NCBI GenBank assembly: GCA_024280835.1
Contig: JAJRPJ010000011.1
Span: 186,001 to 250,000, forward strand
Direction of reading: 5' to 3'
DNA: 64,000 bases
Source of the DNA: Candidatus Zixiibacteriota bacterium
Lineage (GTDB): Bacteria > Zixibacteria > MSB-5A5 > GN15 > JACZUZ01
The stretch's first letter is position 1, and each line of letters begins with the position of its first letter. The notes under the pieces were generated by a model. That model had not been told where the DNA came from and made no database searches. It worked only from the letters and a program-made list of their open reading frames with translations. Positions 36,972 to 45,230 of this stretch are shown piece after piece. The translations under genes and the position numbers were made by a program.

Positions 36972-37919
36972 ATGAAAAACAAATCACAATCATCAAAGAC
37001 ATCGGCATCTAAGACAGCTATGACAAAGACAGTCGGCGGCATCAAAGCGCAAACTGGTTTGCAGGACTCACTGCAAATGTGGTATACCGAATTGCAGAAC
37101 AATCATTCTGGCAATATTTTTCGAGTTGATCGTGTGCTTGAGTCCTATGATTCCAAGTTTCAACGGATTGATGTTTTGCAAACCGTAGGGCTGGGCAAGG
37201 CTTTGGCTTTGTACGGCTCTTTGATGGTGACTGAGGGCGACTATAACGCCTATAATGAGGCATTGGCACACACGGCGCTGTTTGCTCATCCGAATCCAGC
37301 TGAGGTGTTGATAATCGGCGGTGGTGATTGTGGGTGTTTGACTAATGTCTTGAAACATCCTGAAGTCAAGACTGCCACGATGTGTGAACTCGACAAGGAA
37401 GTTGTCGAAGTTTGCAAAAGACACTTCCCGAAACTGACTGCTGGACTCAAAGACCCTCGTGCAAAAGTTAAATTTGCTGACGGTAAGAAGTTTTTGGAAA
37501 CTACTAAGAACAAGTATGATGTGATTCTGCTGGATTTATCGGATCCGATTGGGCCAGCGGCTGAATTGTTTCAGAAACAATTCCATCAGACTGTCTTTGA
37601 GAGACTAAAAGATGACGGCATTTTGGTAGCGCAGTCGGAGTCACCGTTTTATAATCAAGAGATTGTGAAGACTTTGTATTCCAATCTTGATTCGATATTT
37701 CCGCTGGTGAGGATGTATCTGTGTCATATGATTACTTATCCATCGGCGCTGTGGTCATTTGCTTTTTGCTCCAAGAAGTACCATCCGCTGGATGATTTCG
37801 ACCAGAAGCGTTATGACAAACTGGCTCGCAAGATGAAGAACGAATATTACAACTCCGACACACATCGCGCCTCGTTTGGTTTGCCGGAATATGTGAAGCG
37901 CCTATTACCGACAATATGA
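36972..37919 (+). CDS. speE: Spermidine synthase (polyamine aminopropyltransferase)
   Basis: 315 aa. Preceded by about 30 polar residues rich in Ser/Lys/Thr not typical for the family; the domain begins at LQMWYTELQNNHSGNIF. Donor-site motif IIGGGDCGCLTNVLKH (usual GGGDGG has Cys at the fifth place here), LDLSDPIGPA near residue 190, ESPFYNQE. Transfers an aminopropyl group from decarboxylated SAM to putrescine. An alternative start MTKTVGG (37020) would drop much of the polar leader. Confidence 0.94.
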   Translation: MKNKSQSSKTSASKTAMTKTVGGIKAQTGLQDSLQMWYTELQNNHSGNIFRVDRVLESYDSKFQRIDVLQTVGLGKALALYGSLMVTEGDYNAYNEALAHTALFAHPNPAEVLIIGGGDCGCLTNVLKHPEVKTATMCELDKEVVEVCKRHFPKLTAGLKDPRAKVKFADGKKFLETTKNKYDVILLDLSDPIGPAAELFQKQFHQTVFERLKDDGILVAQSESPFYNQEIVKTLYSNLDSIFPLVRMYLCHMITYPSALWSFAFCSKKYHPLDDFDQKRYDKLARKMKNEYYNSDTHRASFGLPEYVKRLLPTI

Positions 37920-37949
37920 TTTACAGACATAACTTACAGGAATAATAAT

Positions 37950-38660
37950 ATGTCGCTCAAGACAGTTCTCATCATTCAGAATCATCCGATAGAGACACCT
38001 GGGCGGATTGGTGAATATCTCGAAAAACATAAGATTCCTTTTGAAGTAGTTCATTCTTATCGTGGTGATGAGTTTCCTGATCCAGCAACACTATCAGCGG
38101 TTATTAATCTTGGTTGTCCTGCCTCTGTCTCTGATATTCAACAAGCTGACTGGGCGATGCGGCTTTTTGATTATCTGGATGATGTGATTGAAGCTGAGAT
38201 CGCTTACTTGGGCATCTGCTATGGATCGCAATTGATGGCCGCCAACCGTGGCGCGGCTGTTCTACCACTCCCCGACAAGGAAATCGGGGTCTATCAATTG
38301 ACCCTCACATCCGCAGGCCAAAGTGATCCATTGTTTGCTGGATTCCCAAAGACATTTCCTGTTTTTCATTGGCATGGTGATATGTTTGATATTCCTGATG
38401 GCGCCGAGAATTTTGCCACATCTGAAATCTGCGTGAATCAAGCCTACGGTCGGCGGAATTGTTGGGGTATACAATTTCACTTGGAAGTAACCTCTGCCAA
38501 ACTTGAAGTTTGGGTTAAGGAGTATGCCGACGAATTACCAGATGTAAGTAAGAGCGCCGAAGATGTTCTTGCGGAGTACAAGGCGGTAGAAGCCGAGACG
38601 GGGCGGCTTTGTGATTTGTTGATGGGTAATTTTCTTGCGGCATGTGTAGAGTCGTGTTAA
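37950..38660 (+). CDS. Class I glutamine amidotransferase
   Basis: 236 aa. Nucleophile Cys90 in GICYGSQLMAAN, His-Glu of the triad in QFHLEVT; fold of the GuaA N-terminal domain. Stand-alone GATases of this group include hydrolases of gamma-glutamyl compounds and GMP-synthase-like proteins of unknown role. Co-linear with speD, ornithine decarboxylase and speE, with a 30-nt gap, so a link to polyamine chemistry (for example cleavage of gamma-glutamyl-polyamines, or amidation) is inferred and unproven. C-terminus LLMGNFLAACVESC has a Cys end. Confidence 0.85.
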   Translation: MSLKTVLIIQNHPIETPGRIGEYLEKHKIPFEVVHSYRGDEFPDPATLSAVINLGCPASVSDIQQADWAMRLFDYLDDVIEAEIAYLGICYGSQLMAANRGAAVLPLPDKEIGVYQLTLTSAGQSDPLFAGFPKTFPVFHWHGDMFDIPDGAENFATSEICVNQAYGRRNCWGIQFHLEVTSAKLEVWVKEYADELPDVSKSAEDVLAEYKAVEAETGRLCDLLMGNFLAACVESC

Positions 38661-38686
38661 GCAAAACTCTTGGAGCTTTCTAGGTT

Positions 38687-38749
38687 GTGTCAAGTCCTCA
38701 GACGTGACACTTATTCTGAGCGCAAACCGTCAGGTCTGAGGACCTGACG
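38687..38749. repeat. Two REP-like palindromes, copies 3 and 4
   Basis: A degenerate copy at 38687-38710 (GTGTCAAGTC CTCA GACGTGACAC) followed 17 nt later by a perfect palindrome at 38728-38749, CGTCAGGTC-TGAG-GACCTGACG. They fill most of the 141-nt gap between the amidotransferase and the DinB-like gene. Could attenuate transcription out of the polyamine operon. Confidence 0.75.
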
Positions 38750-38801
38750 AAACGTCGAAGACGAATCCGCATTTGATTAGTAGAGAAACAAGGAAACCAA
38801 A

Positions 38802-39293
38802 TTGTCACATAGCAAACTTGATCCCAAAATAGATGTCCTGCTACAAACCTACGACCAAGCTTATGACAAAACTGCTTGGCATGGAACTAATCTGCGTGGT
38901 TCGCTCCGTAGAGTGAAGTTACCTGAGCTGATTTGGAGGCCTGGTAAAGGCAGACACAATATCTGGGAGATTGCTTTGCACTGCGCTTATTGGAAGTATG
39001 TTGTTTGGCGAAGAATCACAGGCGCCAAAATGGGGGCCTTCCCGCGCAAACCAAGTGACTGGCCCCAGCTACCAGCTGAGCCAAATCTAAAATCTTGGAA
39101 AGAAGACTTGGCTTTGTTAACGCATTGGCATAAAGAGCTTCGAGAAGAGATAACTTTGTTTCAGCCAGCGAAGCTGAACTCGAAACCCAAGAATTCCAAA
39201 GTCAGTTTCATTCAAACTATTTATGGAATATCATCACACGATTTATACCACGCTGGTCAAATCCAACTTCTCAAACGTTTGATCCGAAAGTAG
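38802..39293 (+). CDS. DinB-like four-helix protein
   Basis: 163 aa, TTG start with AAGGAAA upstream. The helical bundle carries three His in DinB positions: HNIWEIALHCAYW (residues ~50) and HDLYHAGQIQLL near the C-terminus, forming a likely divalent metal site. The family includes stress-inducible proteins and thiol S-transferases such as bacillithiol transferases; the substrate is unknown here. Separated from neighbours by REP-like repeats upstream and a converging response regulator downstream. Confidence 0.78.
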   Translation: MSHSKLDPKIDVLLQTYDQAYDKTAWHGTNLRGSLRRVKLPELIWRPGKGRHNIWEIALHCAYWKYVVWRRITGAKMGAFPRKPSDWPQLPAEPNLKSWKEDLALLTHWHKELREEITLFQPAKLNSKPKNSKVSFIQTIYGISSHDLYHAGQIQLLKRLIRK

Positions 39294-39402
39294 TTATGTC
39301 ACTAGAAGAGAATCAGAAAGCCCTCTCGCTAGCAAGTAACGCCGCCCCTGCCCTACGTTATGTGTTTCGCTGATATTGGGTGACACAGCCGAGCGATTTG
39401 CC

Positions 39403-40098
39403 TCAGTCTACCACCAAACGCAAACCCTTGCCGTGGACACTGAGTAACTCGACCGAGCCATCTTTTTGTAGGTAATTGCGTAATTTCGAGACAAAGACAT
39501 CCATGCTCCTCCCAGAAAAATACCCATCGTCTCCCCAAATTTCTTTCAGGGCGGTTTCGCGCGGCAAAGTCTTATTCATGTGCAAACAAAGCATGCGCAA
39601 AAGCTCGGCTTCCTTGGGAGTTAGTTTTCGATCACTATCTGAGGATGTCAATGTGCGCCTATCACTATTGAATTGGAATGATGCAATCTTGAACTCTATT
39701 TGATTGGATTCACTATTGTCAACCGCAGCAGTGCGACGCAGCGAGACTTGAATCCGAAGTTCAAGCTCTTCAATAGAAAACGGCTTAGTTATGTAATCGT
39801 CACATCCGATTTTGAAACCTTCTATCCTATCTTCTTGCAGAGACTTTGCTGTCAAAAAAATTATCGGTGTCTGAGTATCAAAAGCACGAACTTCGCGGAC
39901 AAAAGTAAACCCGTCCTTCTTGGGCATCATAATATCTACCAAACAGAGATCGTAGCTCTCCTGTGCAAATGCAGTAGCCCCCTCTTCTCCGTCATAGCAA
40001 CGTTTTACTGAATAGCCATTGAGCTTGAGATGCTCCTCAATAACCGCGCCGAGATTCGGATCGTCTTCAAGCAGGAGTATTTTCTTGGAAACGCTCAT
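39403..40098 (-). CDS. Response regulator, OmpR/PhoB family
   Basis: 231 aa. Receiver domain 1-120 with phosphoacceptor Asp55 (LVDIMMPKKDG), acidic pair Asp12-Asp13 and Lys (FLTAKS). Winged-helix DNA-binding domain from about residue 135 (LTPKEAELLRMLCLHMNKTLPRETALKEIWG, then SMDVFVSKLRNYL). Overlaps the histidine kinase gene by 4 nt. Probably acts at the four phased repeats in the divergent region at 41852-41887, controlling its own operon and the export module beyond. Confidence 0.93.
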   Translation of the reverse strand: MSVSKKILLLEDDPNLGAVIEEHLKLNGYSVKRCYDGEEGATAFAQESYDLCLVDIMMPKKDGFTFVREVRAFDTQTPIIFLTAKSLQEDRIEGFKIGCDDYITKPFSIEELELRIQVSLRRTAAVDNSESNQIEFKIASFQFNSDRRTLTSSDSDRKLTPKEAELLRMLCLHMNKTLPRETALKEIWGDDGYFSGRSMDVFVSKLRNYLQKDGSVELLSVHGKGLRLVVD

Positions 40099-41813
40099 TT
40101 TGCTTTCTCTGGTAGTTGTTTACGTGGTAAAATTACTTCAACCTCTGTTTTCTCGCCAAGTACACTGTGCAGAGTAATTTCTCCGTGATGTTGCTCAACA
40201 ATTAGTTTTACGTAACTTAGCCCTAAGCCAAACCCCTTGACATCATGCACATTGCCAGTTGGCGCACGAAAATATTTCTCGAAAACCTGTTTTTGATTTT
40301 GCGGATCAATTCCAATTCCCTGATCTTCAATACGAAAACCAATTCCCCGATTGCTATCGAATGTCCTCACTGTAATCTGCGGAGCGTCAACGGAATACTT
40401 GTTAGCATTGTCCAGTAAATTGTGTGCGATATTTAGCAAGTGCACCTTGTCAGCTTCTAGGTGTGCGTCGGTGGCTTTGAAATCGCGTTTTACGACACCG
40501 CCAGATTCAGAGACTCTTAGATCAATTGCTCGGATTGCATCATCAAGTATCTCATGCAAATCAACCGTAACTGGCGAGAGCTCTAGCGTACGCTCCTCAA
40601 GAGCGGCTATTTGCAAAATACGCTCGGCTTGCCCACGCATCCGTTTGGCTTCACTCTTAATCATCGCATTGAAGCGCTTTATCTTTTGGGGATCGGAGAG
40701 AACTTCTTCACGGTCAAGCGCCTCAGCCGCTAGAGTCACTGTAGCGATTGGGGTTTTGAACTCATGAGTCATATTGTTGATAAAGTCAACCATGAGTTCT
40801 GAAACGCGATGCTGTCTATTAAGAGAGCGGATACTGTATCCGAAAGAACCAAGAATCAGAAGCGTAAGAAGAGCCGTGGCCACAAGCATTGGTGTCATTT
40901 GTCCCCAGATAAACATCTGCCTTTCTGGAAAATAAATCGACAAATAGGCTGGCGCGGCAAAGAAATCATCTGGGAAAAGTCGCACTCGAAAATCAGACTC
41001 CGCCAATTCTGCCCGAAAGTTATTGTCAGAAATCAAACGAATCGAATCATCAGGTTCAGCATAGACCGCGTAGGCGTAGTCAAGGTTGATACCAGCCTGA
41101 GTTAATGCTTCCTGTACTACAGAATCCATATTGGTAGAATCTAAACGCTTTTCAATTGGTATCGATTCGGAGTTAACAAAATTCTTCATCACTTTGGCGA
41201 CTAGCTTGAATTTTCTAGATTCATCTATCAACCCATTTGCATGCCTCATACGCTGGAACCGGTCCCCATCACCCAGAGCGCCAGAGAATACATGTGAGCT
41301 GTCTTGGTAGGAACTCCAGGAGTACTTATGGACACCTGTGTCTGTATCATTAACAATGATTTCATAGTTGCCCGAATTGTGAAATGAATCAACCAATACA
41401 GTCTCAACTCCACCAGATACCGATTGTTTAGCGATTCTAACCTGCTGTGGATTCTCGACTTTGTAGCGAATCGTATCGCCAATTATCTGAAGAGGCTCTT
41501 GATACTCAACATCAATGTCCATGCGAAATTCATTTCCGGAAGCCGCAAGACTATCGGCGGAAAAAACAGCGACTATGGTGGCGCTATCTAAACTATTACC
41601 AGCCAGCGATGAAGAGAGAATCAGCATTGTCGCCTCCCCAACAGCTAGAGCGTCCGATGCGCTACTCAGCGCAGACATTACGTTTCGCTGAAATGTACTT
41701 TCTTTTAACTCCATCGCGCCAGAAAGAAGCGAGGCCTGCAAGCCTGTTAAGCCAGTTAGAGCTAACGCCAAGAGCGCAACTATCCATTTCACTGATTTTG
41801 TTCTAATAGCCAT
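40095..41813 (-). CDS. Sensor histidine kinase
   Basis: 572 aa. Membrane segment 1 at residues 8-28; a periplasmic sensor of about 270 aa, of no family I recognise; membrane segment 2 near 310-332 (MLVATALLTLLILGSFGYSI). Then HisKA with phospho-His350 in THEFKTPIATV, N box LLNIAHNLLDNANKYS, and G boxes DQGIGIDP and GFGLGLSYVKLI. Transcribed before its response regulator, with a 4-nt overlap. Sits back to back with a PDZ/ABC module, which suggests it senses an envelope condition dealt with by that exporter. Confidence 0.93.
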   Translation of the reverse strand: MAIRTKSVKWIVALLALALTGLTGLQASLLSGAMELKESTFQRNVMSALSSASDALAVGEATMLILSSSLAGNSLDSATIVAVFSADSLAASGNEFRMDIDVEYQEPLQIIGDTIRYKVENPQQVRIAKQSVSGGVETVLVDSFHNSGNYEIIVNDTDTGVHKYSWSSYQDSSHVFSGALGDGDRFQRMRHANGLIDESRKFKLVAKVMKNFVNSESIPIEKRLDSTNMDSVVQEALTQAGINLDYAYAVYAEPDDSIRLISDNNFRAELAESDFRVRLFPDDFFAAPAYLSIYFPERQMFIWGQMTPMLVATALLTLLILGSFGYSIRSLNRQHRVSELMVDFINNMTHEFKTPIATVTLAAEALDREEVLSDPQKIKRFNAMIKSEAKRMRGQAERILQIAALEERTLELSPVTVDLHEILDDAIRAIDLRVSESGGVVKRDFKATDAHLEADKVHLLNIAHNLLDNANKYSVDAPQITVRTFDSNRGIGFRIEDQGIGIDPQNQKQVFEKYFRAPTGNVHDVKGFGLGLSYVKLIVEQHHGEITLHSVLGEKTEVEVILPRKQLPEKAK

Positions 41814-41851
41814 GCCCCAATATACGCAAAATTATCCACCTAGGTTCAACA

Positions 41852-41887
41852 TTAACATCTCTTAACATTTGCTAACACATCTTAACT
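41852..41887. promoter_or_regulatory. Four 10-bp-phased TTAACA repeats (probable response regulator site)
   Basis: TTAACA at 41852 and 41862, CTAACA at 41872, TTAACT at 41882: four half-sites with exact 10-nt period, one helical turn, in direct orientation. This is the layout of OmpR/PhoB-type tandem binding. They lie 39 nt from the kinase gene start and immediately upstream of TTGAAA (41895-41900), a possible -35 for the PDZ operon whose -10 is poor, as expected of an activated promoter. Confidence 0.65.
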
Positions 41888-42032
41888 CGGGGAATTGAAA
41901 CAGACCCCCTATCCTCAGACGTAACAACCACCAAGCGAATGTCAATACGCTTCGCAAAACTAGAACATTACTAAGAAGACAAAACAACAAAAGAGACAAT
42001 TAGACACAGTTTCACTGAAAGGAATTACAAAA

Positions 42033-42839
42033 ATGAACAAACCCGCAACCTTTTTCGGACTAATTATTGGAATAGCTCTCGCTTTCGCGACTCTTCCGAC
42101 AACGTCCCACGCCCAGAAAATGGTAATGGAATTAGATGGCGATAGTATTGAAGGTCAGCCATACATCATCGCCGAACTCGGAGCTGTAGTCGTCTTTAAA
42201 AACAAGAGGCTCGAAATCATGCACGTTATGGACAAACACGCACGCCCGAAGGAATATCTCTCTGTTGACGTTCAAGCTGGGGATCGGTTCGTGATGTTCA
42301 ACGGAACTCGTTTGAAAACACTTGAAGATCTCAAAGGAGCTTTCGAAAATGCCAAAGTCGGCCAGAAATTGAAATTCGGCATTAAGCGTGACAAAGGCAT
42401 GCACATGATAAGTTTCGCCAAAGCAGATCCAGAGTCACTACCACAGATGTCTGGCATGACAATGACCATCGATGATGACGGCCCCGACAGCGAAGACGGT
42501 GCAGACGGAGATGTAAACTTCAATTTCCAAGGCGAAGTTGCAATGCTGATGGGTTCTGGAATTATCGCCAATGAAACTGACGCAGGAATTTTGATCGGCG
42601 CTCTAATGCCAGGCGCACAGAAGCGCTTTGGTAAAGTAGATATCTCCAAAGGCGATAGAATTATCAAATTACAAGGCAAGAAGATTACGGCTCTGTCACA
42701 ATTAAGCGAGCTTTATGACAAGATTGAAGTTGGCGGAAGTGTTGAATTTGTGCTCGCCAATGAAGAGGGAGAATACACAGTAACCTTCAAGAAACGTGAC
42801 ACTCAAGACGGGCCTATCATCAAGACAATCACCAACTAA
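42033..42839 (+). CDS. Exported PDZ-domain protein
   Basis: 268 aa. Signal peptide GLIIGIALAFATLPTTSHAQ (cleavage near residue 28). Two PDZ-like regions: VQAGDRFVMFNGTRLKTLEDL (near 85) and ISKGDRIIKLQGKKITALSQL (near 205), separated by an acidic stretch (DDDGPDSEDGADGD). No protease domain, so it is likely a periplasmic adaptor binding peptide tails. AAAGGAA precedes the ATG. First gene of the export module; its ATG is about 150 nt after the phased repeats. Confidence 0.85.
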   Translation: MNKPATFFGLIIGIALAFATLPTTSHAQKMVMELDGDSIEGQPYIIAELGAVVVFKNKRLEIMHVMDKHARPKEYLSVDVQAGDRFVMFNGTRLKTLEDLKGAFENAKVGQKLKFGIKRDKGMHMISFAKADPESLPQMSGMTMTIDDDGPDSEDGADGDVNFNFQGEVAMLMGSGIIANETDAGILIGALMPGAQKRFGKVDISKGDRIIKLQGKKITALSQLSELYDKIEVGGSVEFVLANEEGEYTVTFKKRDTQDGPIIKTITN

Positions 42840-42856
42840 TTGGCAGTCAAGAATAA

Positions 42857-44980
42857 ATGACATATCGCAGACATATGACTCGGATGAATATTAAGACAGC
42901 TAAAGCGCTCATGCTGGGCATTCTGGCGCTATCTCTACTAATTACAAGTTCTGCATCAGGGCAAAGTAATTCAGCATTCAACCAGCGTGATGATGAATAT
43001 CGGCTTCTTGGTCTCAAGCGAGCTCGTCAGGCGTTTGACATAGCGAATTCTGAATTGCAACGTCAACAAGAGCTGTACAATCGGAATCTAATCAATCGTG
43101 CGGAGCTTGAGCGCGCTCAGAGCGTCTTTTCAGGAGCGGAAGTCAATTACCAGCAATCACTATTGGCAGTCCTCTTTGAGCGCCAATATGTCACTGTCAC
43201 CTCGGCGGTGAAATATCAAGCTGATGACAATACAAAACATGTGCGCTTGACATTAGCCAATACCTCAGGTGGTTCTGCAGAGTTCAAACATCTGCTGAAC
43301 ATGGAAGACGATTTGTTTCAGTCTCTCAAGCCAGAGGTCGTTCACAATGTCTATGCTTCACTGGTAAATGAAAACGGCGCCATTATCAGTCAGCCTTATG
43401 AAATCAAAATCGAAGAGCTACGCTACGGTGAGCCACAAACTGTAGATTTTGCGATGTTACAAGACCTTGATGTCGTGACAGTCTACTTGATTTACAGTAA
43501 TGGCACGGAGCGCAGCTTCAAGATATTCTTGCAAAAGGACGAATCGGTCAATCGGGTCATTGTACAATCCGAACAGTTCTCTCAAGAAGTTAATCTTGGC
43601 CAAACAGCAAAGTTTGATCTGACACTTGAGCAATTCAGCCGTTCGCGAGACACTTATAGTTTGCAAGTGGTAAACTTGCCGCGACAAATCGCACGTTCTT
43701 TCACTGACCCAGCTGGTCGAGTTCGCCTGACACAGCTCAAATTCACAGAGTCATCGCAAAGCAAACGTGCGGTTCTGGAAGTGACTTTGCCAGATAGACC
43801 AACTGACGAAGTCACTATGGGACAGACAATTGAGTTTTTTGCGCTGGTTATACCGCGGGGACGACTCGCAGAGTTTCCCGACTTGAAAAGCAAACACTGG
43901 ACAGAGCAGGAGATTATAGCTCTGGACATCGGGTATGTCCGTCTGGAGCTCGCGCCTCGCGGCCAAGGCGAGATTCTAGTCCGCGCTCCGCTGCTTTTCA
44001 AGTCAATCAGCGCTGGCGAAATTGTTACACTAGAGTTTGAGTTGTTCAACGAAGGTAGTTTGCGAATTGACAATATTGCGTTCGATGTAGAATTACCACT
44101 GCGCTGGGGCAAGACCTTGAGTCCTGATTTGATTCAGTCACTTGAAATTGGCGCAGATCGGCGTGTGACATTAACGCTTTCACCGCCAGAGGATGTCACT
44201 GAAGGTCGATATGACATTCGATTGCGCACTGATGCAATGTCCAACAATCAACCCGTAACTGGCGAAGACAAGACCTTTACAATCGAAGTGCGCTCCGAGA
44301 CCAATGTTCTGGGCGCCTCGTTGATTGTCATGCTTCTACTGGGATTGGTCGGCGGAATTGTCATCTTCGGTGTCAAGTTGTCAAGAAATAGCAAGAACAT
44401 TCAAGAGGTTTATTCCTTAGAGAGAAAAGAGACACAAATGAATGACTACAATGGAAAACCATTGCTTGAGGCTATAAACCTCACCAAACGTTACGAAGAT
44501 GGTGTTTTGGCGTTGGACCACATTTCGTTTGAAGTCCAGGCTGGTGAAATCTTCGCGATGCTCGGCGGCAATGGCGCTGGGAAAACAACTGCGATAAATC
44601 TATTTTTGAACTTCATTGAACCAACCGATGGAGAAGCCCGCATCTGCGGAATCACGACACATCAGGAGCCACTTGAAGCTAAGCGGCTAGTGTCTTTTGT
44701 CTCTGAGAATGTCATGCTCTATCAGAACTTCACGGCTTTGCAGAATTTGGATTTCTTTGCCCGTCTTGGAGGTAAGACTGACTACACAAGAGATGACTAT
44801 CACGAGGCTCTTCTTCGTGTTGGACTTGCCGAAGAATCCCATGCCAAGAAACTCAAAGGATATTCAAAAGGCATGCGGCAAAAATGTGGCATTGCGATTG
44901 CGATACTAAAAGACTCACCAGCGATTCTGTTGGATGAACCAACCTCAGGGCTCGACCCAAAGCTGGTCGCGAATTTTTGA
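42857..44980 (+). CDS. Extracytoplasmic domain protein fused to ABC ATPase (truncated by frameshift)
   Basis: 707 aa. Signal peptide (LMLGILALSLLITSSASGQ), a coiled-coil start (RQQELYNRNLINRAELERAQ), then about 400 aa of beta domains similar to NEW3/Ig-like alpha-galactosidase-associated repeats, a membrane segment (ASLIVMLLLGLVGGIVIFGV, ~492-511), and from Met529 an ABC ATPase: Walker A GGNGAGKTT, signature YSKGMRQK, Walker B ILLDEPTSGLDP. The frame stops at TGA 44978, just after Walker B; the H-loop and the rest continue in the -1 frame. Fusion of an exported domain to a cytosolic ATPase is unusual but topologically sound. ATPase could also start at the internal ATG, after AGAAAAGAG. Confidence 0.85.
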   Translation: MTYRRHMTRMNIKTAKALMLGILALSLLITSSASGQSNSAFNQRDDEYRLLGLKRARQAFDIANSELQRQQELYNRNLINRAELERAQSVFSGAEVNYQQSLLAVLFERQYVTVTSAVKYQADDNTKHVRLTLANTSGGSAEFKHLLNMEDDLFQSLKPEVVHNVYASLVNENGAIISQPYEIKIEELRYGEPQTVDFAMLQDLDVVTVYLIYSNGTERSFKIFLQKDESVNRVIVQSEQFSQEVNLGQTAKFDLTLEQFSRSRDTYSLQVVNLPRQIARSFTDPAGRVRLTQLKFTESSQSKRAVLEVTLPDRPTDEVTMGQTIEFFALVIPRGRLAEFPDLKSKHWTEQEIIALDIGYVRLELAPRGQGEILVRAPLLFKSISAGEIVTLEFELFNEGSLRIDNIAFDVELPLRWGKTLSPDLIQSLEIGADRRVTLTLSPPEDVTEGRYDIRLRTDAMSNNQPVTGEDKTFTIEVRSETNVLGASLIVMLLLGLVGGIVIFGVKLSRNSKNIQEVYSLERKETQMNDYNGKPLLEAINLTKRYEDGVLALDHISFEVQAGEIFAMLGGNGAGKTTAINLFLNFIEPTDGEARICGITTHQEPLEAKRLVSFVSENVMLYQNFTALQNLDFFARLGGKTDYTRDDYHEALLRVGLAEESHAKKLKGYSKGMRQKCGIAIAILKDSPAILLDEPTSGLDPKLVANF

Positions 44981-45207
44981 ATCTCCTCAGCGAACTTAAG
45001 AGTGAGGGCAAGGCAATTCTAATGTCCACTCATGATATTTTCCGCGCAAAGGAGATATCAGATAAGATAGTAATTATGGACAACGGGAAAATTATCATGC
45101 AAGAAACAGCTGCGAGCCTACAAGGTCAGAATCTCGAAGAGCTGTACATGAACTACATGGGCGGTTATCGCGAAAATGTTGACAATATTGACAATGTTGC
45201 AGTTTAA
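44977..45207 (+). CDS. C-terminal part of the ABC ATPase in the -1 frame
   Basis: 76 residues beginning LNLLSELKSEGKAILMSTHD, continuing without a gap from the ATPase encoded upstream: D-loop ends there, H-loop STHD here. Joined at a T5 run (44974-44978); one more T would restore a single frame. Not a separate gene. Without it, the ATPase would lack the switch His and be inactive, so either the sequence has an error, the gene is broken, or frameshifting occurs. Confidence 0.8.
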   Translation: MNLLSELKSEGKAILMSTHDIFRAKEISDKIVIMDNGKIIMQETAASLQGQNLEELYMNYMGGYRENVDNIDNVAV

Positions 45208-45230
45208 GGAAGGACTGAAGGAATAGGACA

